Source: G965115915 sp965115915
GTDB lineage: Bacteria; Pseudomonadota; Gammaproteobacteria; Eutrophobiales; Eutrophobiaceae
NCBI GenBank assembly: GCA_965115915.1
Contig: OZ220483.1
Location: 992,001-1,056,000 of the forward strand
Length of the DNA: 64,000 nt
Direction: 5' to 3'
Of the stretch, positions 8,120 to 17,243 are shown in pieces. The translations under genes and the position numbers were made by a program. The notes under the pieces were generated by a model, which worked only from the letters and a program-made list of their open reading frames with translations, ran no database searches and had not been told where the DNA came from. Each line of letters begins with the position of its first letter. The first letter of the stretch is position 1.

Positions 8120-9094
8120 TCAGTTTTGCTTGAAAACGCCAGTCGTCCTGAATTTTTGCTGACGGGTATGGACCAGTGTCGCAATATCTTCCTTGAGCAA
8201 AGTACTCAGACTATCCAGCAGGGTCTTGCGCAAATTTTCGGCCGCGGCATCGTGGTCCCGGTGCGCACCGCCAACCGGTTCGTCGACAATCATGTCAATC
8301 AAACCGAGTTCATACAAATATTGCGCGGTAATCCCCATCGCTTCGGCAGCCTCATCCGCCTTGCTGGTATCTTTCCACAGAATAGAAGCACAACCTTCAG
8401 GAGAAATCACCGAATATGTACTGTACTGCAGCATGAATAGCTTGTCGGCAACTCCTATGGCCAATGCACCACCGGAGCCACCCTCACCAATAACCGTGGC
8501 AATAATCGGAGTACGGAGTTCCGACATGGTCATCAAGTTGTCCGCGATCGCCCCGCTTTGACCTCTCTCCTCCGCGTCAATACCGGGATAGGCGCCAGGC
8601 GTATCGATGAAACTCAGTACTGGCAGACCATGACGTTCAGCCAGTTTCATTACCCGTAGTGCCTTGCGATATCCTTCGGGTTTCACCATGCCATAATTGC
8701 GCTTCAACCTTTCCTCGGTACTGTCTCCCTTCTGCTGACCGATAATGGCTACCGGATATTCACCGCATCGACCGATACCGCAGATCATTGCCGGGTCATC
8801 CCCGATATAACGATCCCCGTGCAATTCTTCAAAATCCACAATTATTCTCTCCAGATAATCCAGCAAATGCGGCCTCGATGGATGGCGCGCCACCTGCACG
8901 ATCTGCCATGGACTGAGTGATGCGTAGATGCCACGAGTACATTGCAGGCTTTTCCCTCGTAATATTGCAATCTCCTTGTTCAAATCCATATGCTCGTCGT
9001 TCACGGCCACATGAGACAACTCCTCAATCTTGGCCTCCAGTTCCGCCACCGGTCTCTCAAAGTCAAGAAAATTAATTGACTGTGGTGTTTTCAT
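8120..9094 (-). CDS. accA: Acetyl-CoA carboxylase carboxyltransferase subunit alpha
   Basis: 324 residues from ATG 9094 (MKTPQSINFLDFERPV), chosen because AccA proteins begin with this block; the frame can be read eight codons further back without a better start. It contains the carboxybiotin and CoA-binding carboxyltransferase landmarks GDRYIGDDPAMICGIG, GYRKALRVMKLAERHGLPV, FIDTPGAYPGIDAEERGQ and GEGGSGGALAIG. With AccD it transfers carboxyl to acetyl-CoA for fatty acid synthesis. Its start overlaps the dnaE end by 23 bases in another frame. Confidence 0.95.
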   Translation of the reverse strand: MKTPQSINFLDFERPVAELEAKIEELSHVAVNDEHMDLNKEIAILRGKSLQCTRGIYASLSPWQIVQVARHPSRPHLLDYLERIIVDFEELHGDRYIGDDPAMICGIGRCGEYPVAIIGQQKGDSTEERLKRNYGMVKPEGYRKALRVMKLAERHGLPVLSFIDTPGAYPGIDAEERGQSGAIADNLMTMSELRTPIIATVIGEGGSGGALAIGVADKLFMLQYSTYSVISPEGCASILWKDTSKADEAAEAMGITAQYLYELGLIDMIVDEPVGGAHRDHDAAAENLRKTLLDSLSTLLKEDIATLVHTRQQKFRTTGVFKQN

Positions 9095-12000
9095 AACTGA
9101 TATGTACCCTTTCCGCACCCAGCAGACTACGCAGACGAGATATCAGCTCATCACTCGCTGAAACCCGCCAGTTCTCTCCAGGCACGATATCAATACGGCT
9201 ACGATCCTTGCTATATTCAATGACTATACCGCAATCCCCCGGACGACAAGGTGTGATGACCTCTTCTAACGCATCCATAAACCCTTCTTCCAATTCCCCG
9301 GCACAAACAGCCAAACGTAGTTTGGCATATTTTCCACGTAGCTGCTGCATATTATATATCTCAGTGATATTGATTGCATATCCCTGCGAAGAAAATCTAT
9401 TGCCAACGACTCTGCCAGCGATGATCACCACCTGGCCAGGAATAAGCAACTGTCTGCTGGAATGCGCCAACTCTCCTTTGATAATGGCGGTCGCTTCTCC
9501 TGTTCTATCGCTCAACAGCAGCTCGATCATTGAACCATCACGCCTTTTATTGATACGACGCACACTGATGATAACCGCGGCAACAACCACTTCGCTGGAT
9601 GCGACCAACTCAAGCGCATCCAATACATGGGTCACCCTGTCCTGATATTCATCCACATATTCCTCCAGCGGATGGCCGCTCAAGTAGAAACCCAGCACGG
9701 ACCGTTCATGGTTCAGTTTATCCACGATAAACCACTCCGGAATATCCACTTCCATGGATTTCTCCTCACCCGTCGTTGCTGTAACCGTCTCGGCGCTAAA
9801 ACCGAACAGATCATCCTGTCCACTTCTGGCGTTACAGGCCTGCTGTTCGCTCAGCATAATATCCGCACTGAGACGCGCCATCATTCCCGCCCGGCTTTTG
9901 CCAAGCACATCCAACGCACCCGATTTTATCAAAACCTCCAGCACCCGGAGATTCAGCTTGTGCAGATCAACACGCGAACAGACATCATGCAGACTGTCAA
10001 ACATTCCCCCCTGGCCACGCTCCTCCACAAGGCAGAGTATGGCAGATTCCCCTACACCTTTGATCGCGCCAAGGCCGTATCGGACCGTGCTTTCATCCAC
10101 GGTGGAAAAATGGTACTCGCTGTGGTTTACCGAAGGTGGTAACACCCGTATGCCCAGTGCCCGACATTCCCTGATGAATAACGCTATCTTATCGGTATTG
10201 CTCATATCGGCAGTCATTACGGCAGCCATGAAATAAGCTGGATAATGCGTCTTCAGCCAGGCAGTCTGAAACGCGATCAAGGCATAGGCCACAGAATGTG
10301 ATTTGTTGAATCCATACCCGGCAAAATTTTGCACATGATCAAATATCCTGTTGGCCAGCGACGAACTAATGCCGTTTTTCATTGCCCTTTCTGTGAACAC
10401 CTGTCGCTGTTTTCTCATCTCTTCCGGTTTCTTTTTCCCCATGGCACGGCGCAGCAGATCGGCCTCACCCAGGCTGTAGCCGGCCAACACCTGTGCAATC
10501 TGCATCACCTGCTCCTGGTAAATGATGACCCCCTTGGTACTCTGCAATACCGGCTTCAGGCGTTCGTCAAGATAGCTTATCTCCTGGGAATGATGCTTGC
10601 GTTTTATAAAATCTTCCACCATGCCCGATTTCATCGGGCCCGGACGATACAACGCAATCATCGCCACCAACTCATCAAAGGAATCCGGATGCAGCGCCTT
10701 CAGATAATGACGCAGACCATGCGACTCGAGCTGGAAGACCGCGCTTGTCTTGGCGTCGCAAATCAATTTGTAAGTGGCCATATCGTCCAGTGGCAATTTG
10801 CTTATCTCCACCGAGGCCTCGTTTTTTTGCCGTTTCCACGCATTGATTTTGTCCACTGCCGAATGAATAATGGTCAGCGTGCGTAGACCAAGAAAATCGA
10901 ACTTGACCAGGCCAACCTGAGCAATATCATCCATATCAAACTGTGTGGCAGTGGTTTGTGCCGAAGATTCACAGTACAGCGGCATATAATCAGTCAGCGC
11001 ACTCGGCGCAATAACCAGGCCTCCCGCGTGTGTCGCCACATTGCGGGGCAAACCTTCCAGCTTGAGGGCCAGATCAATCAATGTTTTTACGTCCTCATGG
11101 GCCGCATATTCGGTAGCCAGTGCATCTTCCTTGAGCGCTTCCCGCAATGTGATATCCAGCCTGTTGGGAATCAGTTTCGCTATCCTGTCCACAAACGGGA
11201 ATGGGGAACCGAGAACTCTGCCGACATCACGTACCACTGCCTTGGCCGACATTGAACCAAAAGTGATGATCCTGGATACGCGATCCTCACCATATTTCTG
11301 TATCACGTACGCGATCACTTCATCCCGTCTCAGCATGCAGAAATCCACATCGAAATCAGGCAATGATACCCGTTCAGGATTAAGGAACCGCTCAAACAAT
11401 AAAGAAAATTGCAGCGGGTCTATTTCGGTGATTCCAAGCGCCCAGGCGACCAGTGAGCCCGAGCCTGAGCCGCGTCCCGGTCCCACCGGGATGCTGTTTT
11501 CTCGCGCCCAACGGATAAAATCATGCACGATCAGAAAATATCCCGGATAACCGGTATTGCGAATAACCGCAAGCTCGGTGACAAGGCGATCCTGATACAT
11601 CTTCGTGCGTTTTTCTTCCTTTATCCCCCGCTCCTGCAACCTTCTGTTGAGTCCTTCAGTCGCCATTTCAGACAACACAGACTCTTCACTACTGCCGTTC
11701 GGGATCGGGAAGTGAGGCAGAAAAAAATCTCCCAGCCTGAAATGCACATTGCAACGCATGGCGAGTTGCACAGTATTCTCTATAGCCTCCGGCAGATCCG
11801 AAAACAGTGTGATCATTTCCTGCGCGGAACGAAGATACTGCTGCTCGGTATAATCGCGCGGGCGATGTTGATCATCGAGCGTATATCCCTGACTGACACA
11901 AACCCTGGCTTCATGCGCCTCATAGTCATCACGGTGCAAAAAGCACACCCTGTTGCTTGCAATCACCGGGATGGCATACTGTGCAGCCAACGCCAGACTG

Positions 12001-12536
12001 AACTGTACCCGGCTCTCCTGCTGTGAATGACCCGTTCGGCACAACTCAAGATAAAATCGATCCGGGAAATGACTGAGCCAAAAATCGAGCACCGACTCGG
12101 CAAGCAGATTTTCTTCCATACCCACCAAAGGAACATGGCTGCACTCTATGGTGTTGATCGCGATCAGTCCTTCGTTGCACTGTTCCAGCCAATGCCGCTT
12201 CACATAAGGCACACCACGTATCTGTCCTTCCATGTAACTGCGGGTAATCAGTCGGCCGAGATTGCGAAAGCCCTCATTGTGCTGACATAAAAACAACATT
12301 CGGGACAGATTTTCCCGATTCGGATCCTGTATGTTGAGTTCCGCGCCGATTATGGGTTTTATTCCCTGCGTACGCGCAGCCTTCCAGAATTTTATCGCAC
12401 CAAAAACATTGCAACGATCCGTCAGTGCCAGTGCCGACATATTCCTCTCACGTGTCACTCGAGGCAATTCGGCTATGCGCGCAATCCCGTCAACCAGAGA
12501 ATACTCGGAATGTACGTTGAGATGGACAAAACTCAT
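9072..12536 (-). CDS. dnaE: DNA polymerase III subunit alpha
   Basis: 1154 residues, the normal length for DnaE. It has an N-terminal PHP domain (VHLNVHSEYSLVDG), the polymerase core with PGRGSGSGSLVAW and the catalytic aspartates in LPDFDVDFCMLRR at about residue 400, and a C-terminal OB-fold/tau-binding part. It is the replicative polymerase. The ATG overlaps the rnhB stop in an ATGA junction (12533-12536), and the rnhB-dnaE-accA order is the usual gammaproteobacterial one. Confidence 0.97.
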   Translation of the reverse strand: MSFVHLNVHSEYSLVDGIARIAELPRVTRERNMSALALTDRCNVFGAIKFWKAARTQGIKPIIGAELNIQDPNRENLSRMLFLCQHNEGFRNLGRLITRSYMEGQIRGVPYVKRHWLEQCNEGLIAINTIECSHVPLVGMEENLLAESVLDFWLSHFPDRFYLELCRTGHSQQESRVQFSLALAAQYAIPVIASNRVCFLHRDDYEAHEARVCVSQGYTLDDQHRPRDYTEQQYLRSAQEMITLFSDLPEAIENTVQLAMRCNVHFRLGDFFLPHFPIPNGSSEESVLSEMATEGLNRRLQERGIKEEKRTKMYQDRLVTELAVIRNTGYPGYFLIVHDFIRWARENSIPVGPGRGSGSGSLVAWALGITEIDPLQFSLLFERFLNPERVSLPDFDVDFCMLRRDEVIAYVIQKYGEDRVSRIITFGSMSAKAVVRDVGRVLGSPFPFVDRIAKLIPNRLDITLREALKEDALATEYAAHEDVKTLIDLALKLEGLPRNVATHAGGLVIAPSALTDYMPLYCESSAQTTATQFDMDDIAQVGLVKFDFLGLRTLTIIHSAVDKINAWKRQKNEASVEISKLPLDDMATYKLICDAKTSAVFQLESHGLRHYLKALHPDSFDELVAMIALYRPGPMKSGMVEDFIKRKHHSQEISYLDERLKPVLQSTKGVIIYQEQVMQIAQVLAGYSLGEADLLRRAMGKKKPEEMRKQRQVFTERAMKNGISSSLANRIFDHVQNFAGYGFNKSHSVAYALIAFQTAWLKTHYPAYFMAAVMTADMSNTDKIALFIRECRALGIRVLPPSVNHSEYHFSTVDESTVRYGLGAIKGVGESAILCLVEERGQGGMFDSLHDVCSRVDLHKLNLRVLEVLIKSGALDVLGKSRAGMMARLSADIMLSEQQACNARSGQDDLFGFSAETVTATTGEEKSMEVDIPEWFIVDKLNHERSVLGFYLSGHPLEEYVDEYQDRVTHVLDALELVASSEVVVAAVIISVRRINKRRDGSMIELLLSDRTGEATAIIKGELAHSSRQLLIPGQVVIIAGRVVGNRFSSQGYAINITEIYNMQQLRGKYAKLRLAVCAGELEEGFMDALEEVITPCRPGDCGIVIEYSKDRSRIDIVPGENWRVSASDELISRLRSLLGAERVHISYENTTVN

Positions 12537-13156
12537 TGAAGCAACTCCCTGACTGGCGTAAAACTGCGTCTATGAATATCGCTAACGCCATATTTACGCA
12601 GTGCCCGGCGATGAAAATCGGTGCCGTAGCCTTTATTACGCATAAAGCCGTACTCCGGATACAACAGATGCAGCCTTTCCATCTCCTCGTCCCGACTGAC
12701 CTTGGCGATAATGGAAGCAGCCGCAATGGCGGGACTTTTCTGGTCCCCACGCACAATGGCAAGGGTGTTACAGGGCAACGCGGGAGCCACATTGCCATCT
12801 ACCAACACCCAGTCCGGCAACAAAGACAGTCCGGCAACCGCCCGCCGCATTGCCAACAGGCTTGCCTGCAGGATATTGAGCCGATCTATTTCATCCACTT
12901 CCGCCATGCCTGTCGCCCATGCCACGGCTGTCCGCTTTATCTCCCGAGCCAGTCTTTGGCGGCGTTTGGCCGGGATCCTTTTTGAATCGTCCAATCCATC
13001 CAATACCCAATCACTATCCAGAATAACCGCCGCAGCCACCACCCGGCCAGCCAGACAACCTCTACCAGCCTCGTCTACTCCAGCCACACGACAGCATTCC
13101 GGGTCAAATGGCAGATCCAGTTCCAGTCCGGGCATGGTGGTGGCCCCCCGACTCAC
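12533..13156 (-). CDS. rnhB: Ribonuclease HII
   Basis: 207 residues. The acidic GVDEAGRG motif at residues 26-33 is the hallmark of RNase HII, and DGLDDSKRIPAKRR and LVDGN carry further conserved residues. It removes ribonucleotides from DNA and RNA in RNA:DNA hybrids. The frame also allows a start at the methionine seven codons later (MPGLELDLPF). It overlaps lpxB by four bases and dnaE by four bases, so it is tightly coupled on both sides. Confidence 0.95.
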   Translation of the reverse strand: MSRGATTMPGLELDLPFDPECCRVAGVDEAGRGCLAGRVVAAAVILDSDWVLDGLDDSKRIPAKRRQRLAREIKRTAVAWATGMAEVDEIDRLNILQASLLAMRRAVAGLSLLPDWVLVDGNVAPALPCNTLAIVRGDQKSPAIAAASIIAKVSRDEEMERLHLLYPEYGFMRNKGYGTDFHRRALRKYGVSDIHRRSFTPVRELLQ

Positions 13157-14295
13157 TCCAGCAAGTGGATTATTGCCGTGGCGGCCCGCTTACAGGCGTC
13201 CCGCTGCAGTTCCGCACTGAGGTCCGTAAAACGTTGTCTCATCACTTCGCTACGCTGCTTATCCGACAACAGTTCGGCAACCTCTTCCGCGATACGGTCC
13301 GCCTGGCACTCCAGGTTCAGATATTCGGGAATAAGCCGTTCATTCGCAAGCACATTAGGAAGGCTGAACATGCCGATACTGCCGGTGCATCGACGTACCA
13401 GCATGGTATTGAACCAGTTGGTACGAAACACGGACACCATGGGCCGACCCAGGATCATCGCTTCCAGGCTAACGGTGCCTGGAGCCAGTATCACGAAATC
13501 ACAGGCTTCCAACAAGCCGCGGGACCCACCCGGATGCAGACTGCATTCCAGCTCCGGGGCAATCTGTTCCTTGATATGCACTACCCGCTGCTGTTTCTTC
13601 AGATCTGGCTGGGCCGTAGCAAACGCCACATCGTCCAGCATCTTCTTCAAGTGCACTGCGACTTGCAGGCATATCGGAGTTATACGTTCTATTTCACTGT
13701 CTCGACTACCGGGCAACAGGGCAATGAGTCGACGCTGTTGTTTCAGGCCAAGTTTCGTCCGCGCAGCCTGCTGGTCCACTGACGATGACAATATATCCGC
13801 CAGTGGATGGCCGATATATTCATACGCAATGCCATGTTCCTTATAGATTGCCTGCTCAAAAGGAAAGATGCACAGCATCAAGTCGGTGGACTTTTTGACC
13901 AAATGTATCAGCCAGGGAAATCCATAGATCAGGGTCGGCGCGGAATAATGTACTGTCTTGCAACCTTTTCGGCGCAGCCGGTGTTCCAGTAACAGGTTGA
14001 ATTCCGCCAAATCCACACCAATGAACAAGTCTGGTGGGTGTCGGGTGAAGTGGCGTATCAGTCCATCATGAATACGCATGGTGTGGCGCAGCTTACGGAT
14101 GACATTCCAGTCCACACCCCAGGTGTTCACCGCTTCCATCGGATACAGGGATTCCACACCGGCGGCAAGCATATGTTCCCCACCAATACCGACAAAACGT
14201 ATATCGGAATGCATGTCCCGCAACGCATTCATCAGCAACCCACCCAGCAAGTCACCGGAATGCTCACCAGCAACAATGCCGACCTGTAATGTCAT
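13153..14295 (-). CDS. lpxB: Lipid-A-disaccharide synthase
   Basis: 380 residues of the LpxB glycosyltransferase family: VGIVAGEHSGDLLGG at the N-terminus, WGVDWNVIRKLRHTMR, and LLPGSRDSEIER in the UDP-binding domain. It joins UDP-2,3-diacylglucosamine to lipid X in lipid A synthesis at the inner membrane face. It ends in a GTGA-type overlap with rnhB and follows lpxA by 24 bp. Confidence 0.96.
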   Translation of the reverse strand: MTLQVGIVAGEHSGDLLGGLLMNALRDMHSDIRFVGIGGEHMLAAGVESLYPMEAVNTWGVDWNVIRKLRHTMRIHDGLIRHFTRHPPDLFIGVDLAEFNLLLEHRLRRKGCKTVHYSAPTLIYGFPWLIHLVKKSTDLMLCIFPFEQAIYKEHGIAYEYIGHPLADILSSSVDQQAARTKLGLKQQRRLIALLPGSRDSEIERITPICLQVAVHLKKMLDDVAFATAQPDLKKQQRVVHIKEQIAPELECSLHPGGSRGLLEACDFVILAPGTVSLEAMILGRPMVSVFRTNWFNTMLVRRCTGSIGMFSLPNVLANERLIPEYLNLECQADRIAEEVAELLSDKQRSEVMRQRFTDLSAELQRDACKRAATAIIHLLE

Positions 14296-14319
14296 GAATG
14301 GGGAATCAACCAGACAGAA

Positions 14320-15102
14320 TTAACGGATGATCCCCACTTTGGAGCCACGAATAAAGTCGCATATCAGTTCCACATCAGCACAACCATGCATCGTCTGTTC
14401 CAGTTTCCGCAACGCGTCTTTCAGCAGTAGACGCTGACGATACAAAATTCTATAAGCCTGCTTTATAGTATGGACGCGTTCCGATGGAAATCCCTGCCGT
14501 GACAACCCGATGGTGTTGACTCCACCAACGACCAGTCTGCCGCTTCTGTTACCCAGTACCTTCAGAAACGGCGGAATGTCTTTTTTGACCAGGGTGTGTG
14601 CACCGACGAAACTGTAATTGCCAATCCTGCAGAATTGGCTGACCGCACACAATCCACCCAGGATTGCAAAATCTCCAATCTGCACATGGCCGGACAAACC
14701 GGACAGACTGGTAATGACATTGTCATCGCCAAGCATACTGTCATGCGCGATCTGCACATTGGTCATTATCAGGTTGCGGTCCCCGATGACGGTTTTCCCT
14801 CCTCCGGAGCGAGTCCCACGATGAATGACAACCGACTGGCGAATATCGTTTTCGTTGCCAATAAACAGTTCGGACTCCGCTTCCCCCTGATATTTTTTAT
14901 CCATCGGGTCGTGACCGATGGAGCAAAACGGTCTGACTCGGTTACTGAAACCCAACACCGTCTTGCCCTGGATGGACACATGATGATCGACAACGCAACG
15001 CCTGGCAATATGCACATTTGCCCCAATAACGCTATATGCGCCAATGTCGACATCGTCATCAATCACAGCCTCCGGATCGATGATCGCGGTAGGATGGATC
15101 AT
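14320..15102 (-). CDS. lpxA: UDP-N-acetylglucosamine acyltransferase
   Basis: 260 residues of left-handed beta-helix hexapeptide repeats (for example VIDDDVDIGAYSVIGANVHI) with the catalytic histidine at H120 in NVQIAHDSMLGDDN. The C-terminal helical part (QAYRILYRQRLLLKDAL) is the acyl-ACP binding region of LpxA. It performs the first step of lipid A synthesis. The start ATG overlaps the fabZ stop in an ATGA junction. Confidence 0.96.
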   Translation of the reverse strand: MIHPTAIIDPEAVIDDDVDIGAYSVIGANVHIARRCVVDHHVSIQGKTVLGFSNRVRPFCSIGHDPMDKKYQGEAESELFIGNENDIRQSVVIHRGTRSGGGKTVIGDRNLIMTNVQIAHDSMLGDDNVITSLSGLSGHVQIGDFAILGGLCAVSQFCRIGNYSFVGAHTLVKKDIPPFLKVLGNRSGRLVVGGVNTIGLSRQGFPSERVHTIKQAYRILYRQRLLLKDALRKLEQTMHGCADVELICDFIRGSKVGIIR

Positions 15103-15539
15103 GATTCCTTATCGGTCACCGTCGCCAGGATCACGGTTTCCGCCACCAACGCTTCATTCACTTTGGCACTGCACGCAAGACGAAGCATGGTCTTGCGTCG
15201 TGAAAGCAGTCTTGATTCCAGTACCAACTGTTCCCCTGGCCTTACCTGTCTCCGAAACCGGACCTTGTCAATGCCCGCAAGCAGGAAAATCTGTCCACCG
15301 GCTTCCTCCTCCCCGCAGATCAACGGGAAAAGCAACGCAGCGGTCTGGGCCATGGCTTCCAGGACCAATACGCCCGGCATGACCGCGTAGCCGGGGAAAT
15401 GGCCTTGAAAAAACGGCTCGTTGATAGTGACATTCTTTATCGCCCGAACAGAAACCCGGTCCTGCGCGATGACTCGATCCACCAGCAAAAACGGGTACCT
15501 GTGTGGAAGATACCGTTGAATTTGTTCAATATCACTCAC
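15099..15539 (-). CDS. fabZ: 3-hydroxyacyl-ACP dehydratase FabZ
   Basis: 146 residues from GTG 15539. That start is preferred because it gives the usual FabZ N-terminus (SDIEQIQRYLPHRYPFLLVD) and has GGAG about eleven bases upstream; an in-frame earlier start at 15587 would add 16 unsupported residues. The active-site His and Glu are in GHFPGYAVMPGVLVLEAMAQ (H47 and E61). FabZ dehydrates 3-hydroxyacyl-ACP in fatty acid synthesis and sits between lpxD and lpxA as in most gammaproteobacteria, where both pathways compete for hydroxymyristoyl-ACP. Confidence 0.94.
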   Translation of the reverse strand: MSDIEQIQRYLPHRYPFLLVDRVIAQDRVSVRAIKNVTINEPFFQGHFPGYAVMPGVLVLEAMAQTAALLFPLICGEEEAGGQIFLLAGIDKVRFRRQVRPGEQLVLESRLLSRRKTMLRLACSAKVNEALVAETVILATVTDKES

Positions 15540-15610
15540 GCTATGATCGACTCCGAATAAAAAACCATTGCTGAAAACGCCCGGCAAAACTCATGCCGTG
15601 ACAGCAGGGT

Positions 15611-16645
15611 CTAGCAATCCCGTCGGTCTTGCAATAAACGTTGTTTTAGCCTGTCCACATCCAGAAACAACGCCTCCAGCATGGACAGGCGTATTGCATT
15701 ACCCCACCATTGTCGGCTTGTCTGCGTAACAAACAGTCCCGATGCATATTTACCCCGCCTGGTAATGGACTTGAGCACAATGGTCCCCCCACTGATGGTC
15801 ACCCTGTCGGCAATCTTCAAGTGCCCTGCGATAGACACGCCCCCACCCACCGCACAATGACTGCCGATCCGTACACTGCCGGCAATCAATACTCCGCCAC
15901 TTACGATGGTATGCTCTCCAATGCAGACATTATGCGCAACACAGGTCTGAGCGGCAATCTTCACTCCATTTTCAACAACAGTATCCCCTATCGCACCACG
16001 TTCAACCACAGCATTGGCACCAATATATACATCATCCCCAATAGCGACCCCTCCGCGTTGCGGGATATTCAGCCAGCCTGAACGCTCGTGTGCAAAAGCC
16101 AGGGAACTACTGCCGATGGAAACACCGGATTCCAATTGTGCACGGTCTCCAATCCGCGACCCTTGATATACGGAAACATTGGTTCCAATCCGACAATCTT
16201 CACCCAGTACCACATTCGCTCCGATCACGCTACCAGACCCTATGCAAGTGCCTTTTCCAATACGGACACCGTCGCCAATACAAACATTGGAACCAACCTG
16301 CACCGGTTCCCCAATCACACAACCATCCCCAAGCTCGCTACCGGCACCGAACGCATGCCGGACTGGCGGGTCGGGATACATCAAACGGGATATTCTTGCA
16401 TAAGCAAGATACGGCACATCCACTACCAGGGCACTGCCGGGACAGGAAGGAAGATGGTTTCTGCTCAGGACAACAGCAGAAGCCCGTGTCTCTTTCAGAT
16501 AGTCGATATAGGAACCATGAGATAAAAAAGAAATGTCCCCCGGCCCGGCCTCTTGCAAGGTATTGATCGCATTGATCTGACACTCGGGATCGCCATGAAC
16601 AGTGGCATCCGTATACTCAGCAAGCTGTCGCAGAGAAAATGCCAT
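15611..16645 (-). CDS. lpxD: UDP-3-O-acylglucosamine N-acyltransferase
   Basis: 344 residues: an N-terminal uridine-binding domain (LRQLAEYTDATVHGDP, ISFLSHGSYIDYL), then left-handed beta-helix hexapeptide repeats, with the catalytic histidine likely H238 in AAQTCVAHNVCIG. It adds the second hydroxyacyl chain in lipid A synthesis. The C-terminal helix is somewhat longer than usual. It follows skp by 30 bp, in the conserved bamA-skp-lpxD order. Confidence 0.95.
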   Translation of the reverse strand: MAFSLRQLAEYTDATVHGDPECQINAINTLQEAGPGDISFLSHGSYIDYLKETRASAVVLSRNHLPSCPGSALVVDVPYLAYARISRLMYPDPPVRHAFGAGSELGDGCVIGEPVQVGSNVCIGDGVRIGKGTCIGSGSVIGANVVLGEDCRIGTNVSVYQGSRIGDRAQLESGVSIGSSSLAFAHERSGWLNIPQRGGVAIGDDVYIGANAVVERGAIGDTVVENGVKIAAQTCVAHNVCIGEHTIVSGGVLIAGSVRIGSHCAVGGGVSIAGHLKIADRVTISGGTIVLKSITRRGKYASGLFVTQTSRQWWGNAIRLSMLEALFLDVDRLKQRLLQDRRDC

Positions 16646-16675
16646 GTGGCGGGAAAGCCAAAGTGACTGAACACA

Positions 16676-17209
16676 TCATTTTTTTCCAGTAGAGTATTCT
16701 TTTTTCAGATACGTAATCACCAAATCGCTGATATCCACTTTGGGCGTGACGTGAATGACGCCATCCGTCAGTACAAGATCATACTCGTTTTCAGTGGCCA
16801 CTTTTTGTATCGCAATAGCAATATGCTCCCTGACCTTGGCCAGTTCCTCGTTACGCCGGAAGTTGACATCATCACGAAACTCGTCCTGATCGCGCTTGAG
16901 TTCGCGTTTCAGTGTGATGATTTCCCGCTCCAGCTTTTCCAGTTCCTGGCTACTCATGATCGCCCTGTCTCGCTGCAGCCGCTCTTCCATTTTCCCCAGC
17001 TTTTCCTGGGTGGCAACCAGTGCCTCATCCCGGGGAGAAAATTCTTTCTGCAATGCCGATATCGCTTCTTCCGCCTGCGGCGTTTGCTTGAACACTCGAA
17101 CCACGTCCACAACCCCCAGCTTGTAATTCTGCTCGGCAACAGCGCACTGAGTGCCACCCAGAACCAAACTCAGACAAATGGCCTCGACTGCTTTTTTCAA
17201 TACATTCAT
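16676..17209 (-). CDS. skp: Periplasmic chaperone Skp/OmpH
   Basis: 177 residues with an N-terminal signal peptide (MNVLKKAVEAICLSLVLGGT, cleaved near AVAEQ) and a long charged coiled coil from about residue 50 to 130 (EKLGKMEERLQRDRAIMSSQ onward), the tentacles of the Skp trimer. It holds unfolded outer membrane proteins in the periplasm and hands them to BamA, whose gene is 34 bp upstream. Confidence 0.93.
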   Translation of the reverse strand: MNVLKKAVEAICLSLVLGGTQCAVAEQNYKLGVVDVVRVFKQTPQAEEAISALQKEFSPRDEALVATQEKLGKMEERLQRDRAIMSSQELEKLEREIITLKRELKRDQDEFRDDVNFRRNEELAKVREHIAIAIQKVATENEYDLVLTDGVIHVTPKVDISDLVITYLKKEYSTGKK

Positions 17210-17243
17210 AGATTAATAACCCCACCTGGACAGGTATTCAGAT